DNA of 21,008 nucleotides from Conoideocrella luteorostrata (taxonomy: Eukaryota; Ascomycota; Sordariomycetes; Hypocreales; Clavicipitaceae). This document shows, piece after piece, positions 1 through 9,300 of this stretch. The notes under the pieces were generated by a model that was not told where the DNA came from, made no database searches, and saw only the letters and a program-made list of their open reading frames with translations. Position 1 is the stretch's first letter. Each line of letters starts with the position of its first letter. The stretch lies in NCBI GenBank assembly GCA_032433595.1, contig JASWJB010000508.1:1-21008 (forward strand). The letters are read 5' to 3'. Made by a program: the position numbers and the translations under genes.

Positions 1-1087
1 AAAAAAAAGAGGGGCCAGGATCAGAAACAGGTCCGCCGTTGGCCGTGCAGAACATTGGCATGTACAGAGTACATGTGGGGCGCTACATCTTCCGGCTGAG
101 CGAATTTGCAGCAGTTTCAGAATAAGCAGCTGAAAAATAGCCGGCGGCCAGGATTCCACTCCGATGCCACACCCAAGTAATGCGGACGGTGAAAACAGGT
201 GGCAAGGCTATGTACGTCAGGAAGGAGTCTTAATCCATGGTAGCAGTAATAATTCTACAAGTGCAAAGCTGCTGAAGCTAAATCCCACCCGAGAAAACAC
301 CTCGCGGCCCTTGCCTTGCACGTTTCGGGGCCGTGCAAGATTATTCCTTATTCAACTCTAATGGTAGACAGATGCCTTAACTACACTTCTGCCCACTTTT
401 TTGGGTTATGACCGGAGTTGGGGACAAGTCAGCAACCATGAAACCGATTGGTAATGAGTGGTCAGTGCACGGGGTGGTGATGTTGGCTTTGCGCCTCGAG
501 ACGGTTCCAGCAGCGGCCATGAAACGGACTCATGCTATACATAGCCTCTACAGCATCGGAATCATCCACCATGACGTATGCGCACATGTTTGGCGTCGCG
601 CCGATCGACAGTAAAGACCGTAACGCGTGCGGTGCTACGGTCGAAAATATACAAGGTTCTTTTCTACCTTGCATCCGAATAATTAAGATATTACTAGTCA
701 ATTTACGCATAAACCGGACTCAGTAGTATCTTGCCCTAACCCGGCGCACTGCAGACCAAAGCGGAAACATGAGCCGCAGAGCGCAATGGTAGAGCGATGG
801 TGCTATTAGGAACTGCTATCCCTTACCTAGCCCCGACAAATTTATTAGATAAGTTGTGGCAGCTTTCACAAACTCTTCTCAATAAACAATATCGTAGGTT
901 CGTATATGCATCATGTCACAGCCGCTATTCATACACGAGGCCGGATGAACCCGAAACAGTCTAAAATAGCGACTAGATTATTGCTGTCTTAAACAGTTAC
1001 ACTGAACACCGTGTAAAACAGTCCGAGGTGCATCCCTCAATTCCCCCCTCCCTCTTTTGCTGTACAGAATCAGTGCTCTCGAATTTG
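1..1087. other. Gene-poor left flank
   Basis: No convincing gene is seen in the first kilobase. Only short open frames occur. One plus-strand frame (408-614) contains a stretch ending GIIHHDV that resembles a protein-kinase catalytic loop, but nothing around it supports a kinase gene. The part nearest the next gene (about 1020-1237) has a pyrimidine-rich run and a TATA-like string, and is best read as the promoter and 5' UTR of the secreted-protein gene. Confidence 0.6.
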
Positions 1088-1095
1088 TATATATA
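1088..1095 (+). promoter_or_regulatory. TATA-like box of the secreted-protein gene
   Basis: The string TATATATA lies 143 bases upstream of the ATG at 1238. A pyrimidine-rich run (about 1036-1058) lies further upstream. Spacing fits a fungal core promoter with a 5' UTR of about 100 bases. This is inferred from position and composition only. Confidence 0.35.
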
Positions 1096-1237
1096 GCAGC
1101 TGTTTAATCTCGTAAATAATAATTTTTCCCCCCAAGCATCACAACATTTTGACAATATTTGACATTGACAATATTTACGCTGCCTACTCACGCAGAAGAA
1201 CCTCTTAACGCACCAAAAATTTTCACGCCCCGTTAAA

Positions 1238-1861
1238 ATGAAGACCATCAACACCCTTATTCTCATTGGCGCCGGTCTCGCTGCCATTGGACTCGCTGCT
1301 CCGGCAGGCACTGATCTTGGAGGTAGTACTGGAGAGCATGGCGGTCCTGCCAGCGGGAGCACCGCTAAGGGTGAGGGTGAGGGTGCGCCCCATCATCAAA
1401 AGCCGCATGGGGATTTGAAAGCGCTATGCAAGCCTGGTATTAGCCCAAGTGCTTGCAAGTCCACCATTAAGCAATGCATCCAGAAGCACAAGCTCACGGG
1501 GGGGTCTGAAGGATCTTCTGGCGAGCCCAAGCCCCATGGAACGCCCGACAAATCTTCCGAGGCGCCCAGTGAGCATGTCGGCTCCCCTCATAAGCGTGAA
1601 GGCGCGCCTGATAAGTCTCCCGTGAAACATTCTGAGCATGAATCCCATTCCGAGCATGGATCCCATTCCGAGCATGGATCCCATTCCGAGCATGGATCCC
1701 ACCCCGAGCATGGATCCCATTCCGAGCATGGACCCCATTCCGGCCACGAAACGGTTCATCTAAGCGAGAAGGAGATTCTTGAAGTTCAGAAGTGTATTAA
1801 AGCGGCGCCAGCCGACAAAGCTGAGGTAAGTGAAATGAGACGAAAGGCTTTCAAAAAGTAA
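1238..1861 (+). CDS. Secreted histidine-rich repeat protein, effector-like
   Basis: The 207-codon frame starts at an ATG in a good context (gttaaaATGAAG). Residues 1-21 form a classic signal peptide: K2, a hydrophobic core, then an LAAPAG cleavage region. The mature part is low in complexity, rich in G, S, P, H, K and E, with four cysteines (C64, C73, C80, C186). Three of them sit in a short block (LCKPG, SACKS, QCIQK). From about residue 131 an 18-bp DNA repeat encodes six SEHGSH-type hexapeptides plus a degenerate seventh. Histidine-dense repeats can bind divalent metals; that role is inferred here. I recognise no named family. The 3' end is uncertain because a GTAAGT donor at 1826 could splice to 1890 and replace the last 11 residues with a different tail (215 aa in total). 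The protein is probably extracellular. Alternatives are a wall-associated protein or a host-interaction effector. Confidence 0.75.
   Translation: MKTINTLILIGAGLAAIGLAAPAGTDLGGSTGEHGGPASGSTAKGEGEGAPHHQKPHGDLKALCKPGISPSACKSTIKQCIQKHKLTGGSEGSSGEPKPHGTPDKSSEAPSEHVGSPHKREGAPDKSPVKHSEHESHSEHGSHSEHGSHSEHGSHPEHGSHSEHGPHSGHETVHLSEKEILEVQKCIKAAPADKAEVSEMRRKAFKK
1628..1747 (+). repeat. 18-bp coding minisatellite (SEHGSH units)
   Basis: Six tandem 18-bp units begin at 1628, 1646, 1664, 1682, 1700 and 1718, with a decayed seventh. The consensus is CATTCCGAGCATGGATCC. Units 2 to 4 are identical, which suggests recent expansion. The array stays in frame, so copy-number changes would alter protein length without frameshift. 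Confidence 0.9.
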
Positions 1862-1889
1862 TGAGAAATGAAAACTCACGCGTACTTAG
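1826..1889 (+). other. Candidate 64-nt intron at the 3' end of the secreted-protein gene
   Basis: GTAAGT at 1826 follows codon 196 in phase 0. A CTTAG acceptor ends at 1889 and a CTCAC string lies 12 bases or so before it. Splicing would join codon 196 to a 19-codon tail ending at TAA 1947-1949, rich in S, P and K like the rest of the protein. Without splicing the frame ends at 1861. A separate 58-codon frame (1868-2044) also overlaps here. Transcript reads are needed to choose. Confidence 0.35.
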
Positions 1890-1949
1890 CCAAACAAGAC
1901 CGGATCAAGCTCCGAGAAGTCTCCATTGCCTCCAGTGGCGAAAAGGTAA

Positions 1950-2953
1950 ATCGGGCCAGGGCAAAACTGACGAGGCATAAATTTGACAGACAAATTTTCA
2001 TCGCCAACATGTTCGCGAGGAAATGGAGGAGATTGTGCGCGTGAGGAAACGACGCTACTCTAGAACCTAGATAGTTCCAATCAGAGCTCCCTTTGGAACC
2101 TCTTACTCTCTTCGTGAACAATCGCTTTTTCCAAGTCGCACTCAACCATGCTGGTGCCCTGGATCCGGATTCCGGCCTCAGGCCCAGAGGCTACGTAGTC
2201 TGCACGCACTGTCCGAGTAAGCCACGCACATGCTTGTTAACTATCTGACCAAGTGTTTTAGGCCCGTGATGTGGTAGGGGTGGCTCATGCGGCCAGCCCG
2301 TCCCAGCAGCCCGTCAGCAGCCTGTCAGCCTCGGTCGTACCAAATTTTTGCTACTAGTTCTTGCTCCCAATCCGTTGTGCCTTTTCCAGCGAAATGCACA
2401 GCAGCCACGGGGCAGGCTTCCAAGCTTCCTTGCTTGGAGATGGCTGCAGTGGGCATTACCAGCGCCAACTCGTGCGCTAGCCAGTCTTTGCGCGCACCAC
2501 AGTGGGGAAGCGCGGGAGATCGCCAGCGCCCCACGGCTTGCAGATGAGATGGGCCTCCAGTACTTTCATACTGCGTGCCAGACCCAATGCCCCACTGTAT
2601 CTGCATCTCGCGGCTGAGTACGGAGTACTCCATAGATACCCAAAAAGGAGGCTCGCTGCACTCCGATTGGCCTGAGCTTAAATTGTGACCCTGTGGCACC
2701 TGTGTTTAAACCGCTTTTTGGTAGGTATGTGACATGTTTTCTGCTATACAAGTCTTCTATCTACCCTTCCCTATCCTACTTGACAAGAGATAAACACCTT
2801 ACATTTTATCCCGCCATTTCAGGCTTCGTTCGGCGTAGTCTGCTCACGGCTGGCTCAGAAAGCATATCGAGTTCGGGCATCCTAGATACGTTGTGTTAGT
2901 TAAAAAAATCCAAGTAGAAGGGGTACAGGACCGTGTCGGTTGAAAAACCCAAG
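1950..2953. other. Intergenic, no recognisable gene
   Basis: Several overlapping short frames exist on both strands, but none shows a known motif, a signal peptide or a consistent codon pattern. The exact 9-mer TACGGAGTA occurs at 2619. Confidence 0.55.
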
Positions 2954-3484
2954 TCAAAAGGAGGAGGCAAAACCTGCCAAAACTCTGCGCTGTATTTCTT
3001 CAACAGATTGGCCGAGTAGGTTGGCAATTATGCCCTTCTTCTGTTGGGGCAGCAGCGAAAACCGCTCACACAAATCACCATCCACAACACTCTCGATAGG
3101 TGGTGGTGCGTGATACGAGCGCTTCGCGAGGTCGTCACGGCCAGAGAGTGCAGACAGATCTTCGCTCCTACGCATGTGCTTTCCCAGTGCAGGCAGGAAT
3201 TCCGCATCCTCACTGGCGGTCAGTGGGATGAGCACGCCAATTGTTCCGCGCGAGCCGGTCCAGAGCAGGACTTCCTGGCTATCAATCACCAGGCCGGTCT
3301 TGCGGGCACTGGTCGGCACATCCTGGACGTCCATGCGTGCCATTGACCGAAGCTGACGCGGAGGATGCCCTGCCTGGGTCAGGTCGGCTGCGGAGCCCAT
3401 AGCTGTCTGCATTGGCTCTCGTGCTGGTCTCTTCCGAGCAGCGGAGCATCCAAACGCCGCCAGACCTATCGCCCCGAGTTCACC

Positions 3485-3668
3485 TGTGGGTTGCACAGGG
3501 TTGTGCAATGATCTAGATCATCGGCTTCAAAGGTAATATATTAATAATTGTCTGTGTCTATCTAAGAAGAAAAGAAGTCATAGTGGAAGGCACGATATCG
3601 CCGTATAAATATCGTGGCTTGAGGGTGACCACGTGACGGGCTTGATGCTGCTTGGCGGCGTTCCAACA
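3485..3668 (-). mobile_element. Solo LTR (184 bp) inside the RSE1 copy
   Basis: On the minus strand the element starts TGTTGGAACGCC and ends CAACCCACA, the TG...CA ends expected of an LTR. It is flanked by a perfect 5-bp direct repeat: TCACC at 3480-3484 and at 3669-3673. It contains a TATA-like TATTTATA (3604-3611 on the plus strand is tataaata) and a CACGTG. A diverged second copy lies at 10768-10975. No internal retrotransposon domain is found between the copies. The TGTTGGAA start resembles Ty1/copia-type LTRs, but the superfamily is inferred. Confidence 0.8.
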
Positions 3669-3796
3669 TCACCTTTTTGAACCAGCAGCGAATCTGCCCC
3701 AACAGGGTCAATGATGCGAATACAAGATCTCCTTACTTGTTTTTCCGGATGGGAGACAACCGGCTTCGGGAAAGTCATCTTGTAAGAATTACCAGT

Positions 3797-3826
3797 GCTC
3801 GCGACGGATCTGCTCGCGACGGATCT
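3797..3826. repeat. 15-bp direct duplication in the RSE1 copy
   Basis: Two perfect tandem copies of GCTCGCGACGGATCT lie at the junction of blocks 1 and 2. They keep the frame of block 1, giving two EQIRR units on the minus strand, and so do not explain the frameshift there. Confidence 0.85.
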
Positions 3827-6022
3827 GCTCATCCTGGAACCGCGTGCGGATCGTATCGTTCACCAAGTTGTATTCGGTCTCGATAGTATAGAGATAAGGC
3901 TGGTCCAGGTGCTTCAAAAGTTGCCGCGGGGTGTATCTAAGAGGCAGGCATGTTTCCGCGAAAGTATCTCTAATATTTTCAATGACGAATATGCTACAAG
4001 CGGGCATGATTAGTTCGTTGAAACGAGACTAGTTTTTGTCGTTGTTGCTTTTTTATTTTTCATTTTTGTGGTTTTTCGTTTTGTGCTGTCTCGACCCTTG
4101 ATTGTAATAGTGCCGTAGTTATTGGGTGCTTATGCAGTGATCGACCGGGCGGGACAACGCTAGGAATTGTCGCGATTTCGTGATTTGAAGCCTGTGTCAC
4201 TTGCGAAAAAGTTACACTCTCCTTTAAGATATTGAAATGCGTATTGAACAAGACTTTGGGACGTATCACGCCCGACACAAACGGGCACCATATAGCCAGG
4301 AAAACAACAAAACAAGCATAACCAGAAAATAAACCAAAACCACACACGCCCTACTTGGAGGTTACCTGTTGCCCGTTGGAGTCGAACTCGGGCGTGCTCT
4401 GACGTCGATTAGAAGGGTTAGACTCACGTGGGAGTCGTTGAGAGGACGTAAAGGCGCCGGGAACAGTATGATAGTCAGGCTATCAGGTGACCTGCAGAAC
4501 TCATGGGGTAGAGCCGTAGCCGAGGATAATACATACTAACATCGGTTAAAAGCAATACAGGAAGGCAGCAGAAGACTTCCCTCAGAGGCCCAGACGCGCG
4601 AACAGCTGGCGGACTGCACGTTTAACACACAACAGGCGCTACTCTTCCGGGGCCGCTTATGGATCCCTTCCTGGGAACCTCTCACTACAACAATAATCCA
4701 GCAAGTCCATGACTCTTCGGCAAGAATAGGCTTGCATCCCTAGATGCAGGAGATGCGTGCGACTTTCATGGTGCGGTCGCCTATTGACGCCTGTTGCACA
4801 AAACATGGGCTGACCACGCCAACAAAATTGATCACCCTATACTTCGTATACCGTGTAATAGCACCATGGCTTTTTAATTTACCAGTTTCCCAACCTGAGT
4901 ACTCCGTGCCCAAATTCTTCTCCGAATTCCGCTCATGTTCAATTCGGTCAGAATCCTTCGATGTTTTTTTTTTCCTCCCTTTCGCGTTTGCTAAGCGTGA
5001 CGGAGTCCTGGTTCTCAGCCCGTTAAACGAGCCACGGGGAGGAGCTTACAGAACTCCAACAGCAGGTGGAGGAAATTTTATGATGCGTATGGAGTAGTAC
5101 ACCCATAATTATATTGATGTCAGAGTTATTGTCACACAAAAAATGGCGTAGCCAGAGCCACTTTTCACGTGTAGTTATGACCCTTAAATAGGCTCATGTT
5201 TTCCTGTGACAGTTATCATGTCAAGTAGTTTTATTTTCTTTCCAATGCCTCTACAGAGTACTCCACAGTCCAAGTCTTAGTTACAAGAACGTGCCCGTGG
5301 GCCAGGTACTCCCGCGATTGCTTCTCTCAAGAAGCAAAGGGTAGGTAATCGTGATCGTGATTTCGGGGTCCTCCGCGAAGAGTCGGTCGCCCTCAAGTGA
5401 ATTTGGTTCTCGCCCAGATAACCTTCCCATCGCGCGACCGGAAAGCGCACGCACCGCAAGGCGGGCTGCGGAAACGCCAAGCAATCCACGCCTCATCCTA
5501 GCAAGAAGTCGGTCGAGACAAGCTGACGAACTCTTTCCTCAGCGGTGAGAAAGTCAAGGATATACGCGCCATCGCCGGGCTGCTTGCGTACCGTACCCGG
5601 GTGACAGCCATAGCGGCAGAGTAAGACACTGCCGTGGTGTGATCGATGGAAGGTCGCGGCGCCGAAAAGTCGGAAAAGGATGAGATGGGCCGCGAGGGCC
5701 GAATGAGCGACCTTTGTTTCTGTCACATCATGAGACGAGCCGAGCCGAGGGTTACGGCACGGACATGGGGCGCCAAGTTGTCACATGCCTGCTAGCGTGA
5801 AAGTTACCTGAGATGTGGAAAAGCTGCACTTCATATGCCTCTGTGCAAAGAGGCAGGCGGTTTAACGGAATAATTGAGCGAGCCCGTGGTCAGTAGCTGG
5901 ATAGGATGGGATGTTCCTGAACGCGCGACACACGATGTTTCTCCCGACATAGATGTCCTTTTAGAACGCATGTTTATGTACGGTGTACTCCGTACCTACA
6001 CTTTAATTCTACTGAAACGCGG

Positions 6023-6216
6023 TAATGAATGGGGTAGCTGCGGCTGACCACCCGGTAAATATGTTTTTTTTTTGCTTTTGATCTCTCTTGTCTCGATGTG
6101 CGAAAGAAACATGGCGATGATAATGAATGCGATAGTTGTGGGCGACCGCTCCGGAAATAATTTTTTTTTGCTTTTCATCTCTCATGGACTCGTCTCGATG
6201 TAAATGAAACATGGCC
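6023..6216. repeat. 98-bp tandem duplication
   Basis: Two direct units, 6023-6120 and 6121-6216, share the order TAATGAATG, a G-rich stretch, CGACC/TGACC, a run of T followed by GCTTTT, ATCTCT, GTCTCGATGT, and GAAACATGGC. The units differ at many transitions and by small indels, so the duplication is not recent. Confidence 0.8.
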
Positions 6217-6591
6217 AATTAAATCACAAAGGTTCTTTCTTGTGTGAATTCCGGGCTCGATGGCTGTCAGCTTCATGGGAGGAGACTAGTGTTGCACGGG
6301 CAGGCGAGAAAGGACGCTTGTACTCTCTCTGCACGAGACGGCGGGACTCCAAATGCAGTACCCCGCACGGAGTACTCTGTACTGTTCCTTTCAGCGTCTG
6401 CAGAGCTAAGGAGCAGCACAAGCCACATGTCTGAGTCCTACGTCCTGTCACTAAGGCCTTCATACGTACTAACTAGGCTTGTTCACTGAAGACACTCGGT
6501 TGAGCGCGCGGTAAATCTGCCACAGCTCACGCTCTCCTTTCATTTGACAACTGACAGGATTTTTCTGCTTCTTCCGTGACCTCAGCCGAGA

Positions 6592-6651
6592 GTGGTGGAA
6601 GGGCCCGGTGGACGAGAGCGGTGGACGGAGCAGTGGACGACAGTGGTGGAA
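6592..6651. repeat. Degenerate GGTGGACG minisatellite
   Basis: About four to five imperfect units of 13-15 bp built on GGTGGACGRRR follow one another. The core is recognisable but spacing varies. Confidence 0.55.
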
Positions 6652-7237
6652 CAAAGTATCCAGCCGGAGTGGTGAGTAAGGTGGCGAGGTGGGTAGCTAA
6701 CTAACTAGCGTCTACTCCGTACGGAGGGCCGTATAGCTAATAGGGGGCCTGCGGTCAAGAAACAGCATTGCACGGAGTCGTCGGCACGTAGTAGTGGATC
6801 AATGCAGTACTAGTATGTACTCGCATAGTGTGGAGTAGACACTGACGCCTCTTACAGTATGGTAGGGCTGTCGAGCCCCTCCTAATCCCAGTGACTACGG
6901 GACAAGTCCGCATCTTGACCACGGACCGGACCGTCGAGTCTGTGTTTAAGAGGAACCAAATCTGGTCACAGCGCCAGAGCTACAAAAAATCAACCTACTA
7001 CGTGCAAGAAAAACTTCCGTCCTCTCCGTCCTCTCCGTCGCCTCGTCGCCTCATCACCATCGCCTCCATTACGGAGCGAATCGAATGCACCTGCTCGGGC
7101 CGCAACAGTGCAACCCCCCAGAAAATGTGCTCAGCCAGACGACGCTAGACCCGACAGTCGCCCGCATTGCATTGCCTCGTGTCACCTTGGGCAAGGCAGC
7201 ACTCAGTCCTCAGCACGGAGTACATATGGGCTGAAAA

Positions 7238-7254
7238 GGGGGGGGGGGGGGGGG
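7238..7254. repeat. 17-base poly-G tract
   Basis: Seventeen consecutive G residues follow AAAA. Homopolymers of this length are prone to sequencing and assembly length error. Confidence 0.9.
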
Positions 7255-7452
7255 AGGCCGAGCGAGGACCGGACCTACGGCTGCATGGATCTGCACATCC
7301 AGAGATGAAAGGTCATCTATCCTCTCTTGGGCTTCAATTTGCTTGCTTCTGCGAGCAGCCCAAACGTGTGTTTGGTAATCCATCGCCACCTTCTCGTCGT
7401 CCCCGGCAGGTGCACGAGTGCGCCTCCTACTCCTCTGTGACGCTGGCTCGCC

Positions 7453-9126
7453 ATGAGCAGGGAGACTTTGTGCTTCCTGGCCAAGAGACACGGGTATGGT
7501 ATAACTTGTTTCCTCGCCCGCTGGCTTGGCACGACTGTCCGTCCTACCTGGTCTGACCTATTCTTAGAGACACGACGTCAACGAGTTATACAAAGAGAGA
7601 GTTCTCCCGTCCGAGGAAGAAGCCCAAAGGGCAAGAGTGTGGCACAATCTCCCATGGACAAAGACGCTGCTCGGCCTCCAGAGAGCAGTCATGTTGCTCA
7701 ACTTCTGGAGAGCAGTGACGTCGCTCAGCTTCCCACGAGCATTAGTGCTCCACCACGTCCAAAGAGCTGTTTCATTGCGCGACTTTCGATGAGCAGTGAC
7801 GTAGACGAAGAGGCGGTACAGATTCGCTTCCATCTTCAACGACCCAGGAGCCGAGCGCGGACACCAGAAACAGAATGCGCGGCGGATGGCATACCGACTG
7901 AGCGCTGTCCCGATCGCCCTCACCCCCCAGCTCCGGACCATCGTTACACGCAGGCAACACTGGTTCATCACGAAGCGTTTAGTACTTGCCTCAGTGCAAA
8001 CCAAATCTACTATATTGGCCACTGGGCACAGCAAGGACAATCGTGGCCTGAAGCGTTCTTCCGAGGCGACACGCCACGCATCACTTCCTTTCGTCGCAAG
8101 CAGCCAAAACGAAGCCGAAGCTTGAACTCTTCCTTGGTGGAGAGCGACCCGAACCAGCCACCAAGAAACAAGAGGGCCCCTTCATGCGGGAGCTCGGGCT
8201 ATGGAACCGTCTTCCAGAACCACAGCGGCATCTACATGGACAGCTCGGACGTGAGCATCACGGAGACCAGCGCAGCCCTTTGCGCCCATCTACTTGAGAC
8301 AAAGTTCCCGCCGCCGAAGAATACCATTTTCAAGGACCATGCCTTCACAGATGCTTGCCAGAAACTGCAAGGCAAGAACAAGGCAAGAATCGCGCAAGAC
8401 ATTGGCCGGCTGCTCGTGCCCTCTGCGGAAACTGTCGCCCTGCTCAGTGACAAACGGCTTTCCATCTTGGTGGAGAGCGTCAACGAGATCTGGACCAGCT
8501 GCATCCCGGTGGCGAACGGTCTCCCGCGACCCAGCTACGCGGTTGGCTTCGGACAGTCTGCGTTTTCCGACGAGCAGCTGAGCGTGCTCGAGCAGTACTG
8601 GAACGGCCTGAACAACACGTCACGTTTCGCGGCTACATGCTGCATGTATTTTCCGTTCCTGGCATGCGAGGTAGAGTCGGGCGACGTGGGCCTCGACGTC
8701 ACAGACAGCCAGAACAACGCCACCATGGTGATTGCCATAAAGACCATTCTCGAAGTGTTCAAGCTGGCGAACAGGGAGACCTGTCTGGACGGAGAGCTCT
8801 TGACCTTTTCGATTTCGCACGACCAACGATCAGTGAGGCTGTACGGATATTACCCCGTCTTTCGCGAGGGCAGGATCAACATCTACCGTCATCCGATTCA
8901 CGCCTTTGACATCACGGCGCTCGATGGGAAGGACAGGTGGACGACATACAGTTTCACCCTCGGCGTTTATTACTACTCGCTGGCTCTGATGCAGAAGATA
9001 GGTTGCATCTTGGATGACGTGCTGGATGGGTTGAGCCCCAGAGATTCGCAAGAGTCCGAGCCGGAAACATCGGCGAGCTCCTCACTCGCGCGACAACAAT
9101 CTGTGGAGCAGACGCCGGGAGATTGA
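7453..9126 (+). CDS. DUF7924-type (PD-(D/E)XK-like) fungal protein
   Basis: The 557-codon frame has a disordered N-terminal half (about residues 1-270, rich in S, R and P, with repeated SSDVAQL-like pieces near residues 75-120) and a conserved C-terminal domain (about residues 280-540). Hallmarks of the fungal DUF7924 family are IARDIG/VPSAE-like strings near 315-330, an LVESVNE block, PRPSYAVGF at 358-366, MYFPFLACEVE at 398-408, DSQNNATM at 418-425, SISHDQRSVRLYGYYPV at 453-469, and YRHPIHAFDITALDGK. This family is often predicted to have a restriction-endonuclease-like fold. Compared with what I recall of relatives, the D after PRP is S361 and the K of CEVK is E408, so catalysis may be lost. 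No signal peptide or membrane segment is evident. The first ATG (7453) is used. The N-terminus is the least certain part, and in-frame M68 at 7654 is an alternative. The molecular role is not known to me. Confidence 0.82.
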   Translation: MSRETLCFLAKRHGYGITCFLARWLGTTVRPTWSDLFLETRRQRVIQRESSPVRGRSPKGKSVAQSPMDKDAARPPESSHVAQLLESSDVAQLPTSISAPPRPKSCFIARLSMSSDVDEEAVQIRFHLQRPRSRARTPETECAADGIPTERCPDRPHPPAPDHRYTQATLVHHEAFSTCLSANQIYYIGHWAQQGQSWPEAFFRGDTPRITSFRRKQPKRSRSLNSSLVESDPNQPPRNKRAPSCGSSGYGTVFQNHSGIYMDSSDVSITETSAALCAHLLETKFPPPKNTIFKDHAFTDACQKLQGKNKARIAQDIGRLLVPSAETVALLSDKRLSILVESVNEIWTSCIPVANGLPRPSYAVGFGQSAFSDEQLSVLEQYWNGLNNTSRFAATCCMYFPFLACEVESGDVGLDVTDSQNNATMVIAIKTILEVFKLANRETCLDGELLTFSISHDQRSVRLYGYYPVFREGRINIYRHPIHAFDITALDGKDRWTTYSFTLGVYYYSLALMQKIGCILDDVLDGLSPRDSQESEPETSASSSLARQQSVEQTPGD

Positions 9127-9300
9127 GAGATTGAGTCGAGCCACGGTGGGTGACTTGCGGCTAATGGCTCCAAGCTACAACATAGATGCCAGACAAATCT
9201 AGAAAAAAAAGGAAACAAAAAGAAAGATAGAACGACAGAAAGAATAGGGAAGAAGACTAGTAGAGCAAGAATGCTGCGGGCTATAAGCAATGCGGTGGGA

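Larger units (their letters stand above)
2954..4010 (-). pseudogene. Partial, decayed RSE1/SF3B3 copy (C-terminal half)
   Basis: Three collinear minus-strand blocks resemble the C-terminal beta-propeller part of RSE1/SF3B3, the large SF3b subunit of the U2 snRNP. Block 1 (about 4007-3789) carries PLRYTPRQLLKH and DQPYLYTIE. Block 2 (about 3790-3669), one frameshift later, carries SCIRIIDPV. Block 3 (3484-2954) carries DVPTSARKTGLV, GSRGTIGVLIP, the signature VDGDLCERFSLLP, and a natural stop after a C-terminus ending SSF. About 150 residues between blocks 2 and 3 are missing relative to the family, and nothing of the N-terminal ~800 residues is found. A solo LTR sits between blocks 2 and 3. 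Removing it with one target duplication puts the two in one frame, so the deletion predates the insertion. Block 3 has no ATG near its start. A functional RSE1 must lie elsewhere because the gene is essential in fungi. Confidence 0.8.
4011..7452. other. Long gene-poor tract
   Basis: No gene could be supported over about 3.4 kb. Frames of 60-117 codons occur on both strands but show no family motifs and overlap one another. Visible content: a 98-bp tandem duplication (6023-6216), a degenerate GGTGGACG-type repeat (6592-6651), several TACTCCGTA-type strings (for example 5986 and 6713), short CTCCGTC repeats (about 7014-7045) and a 17-base G tract (7238-7254). The last 250 bases may include the promoter of the next gene. 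Confidence 0.5.

Noticed and set aside
775..910. Box-A-like GCGCAATGGTAGAGC and box-B-like AGGTTCGTATA
   Set aside because: They are about 100 bases apart and no cloverleaf or intron-containing tRNA can be folded between them.
4350..4440. Possible minus-strand tRNA with a GAGTTCGACTCC box-B-like string
   Set aside because: The T stem pairs for only three bases, no anticodon stem forms around CTTCTAA, and no acceptor stem is found.
5277..5726. Minus-strand coding-like frames
   Set aside because: Stops fall in every frame within about 230 bases and I could not match any family; kept as unassigned sequence.
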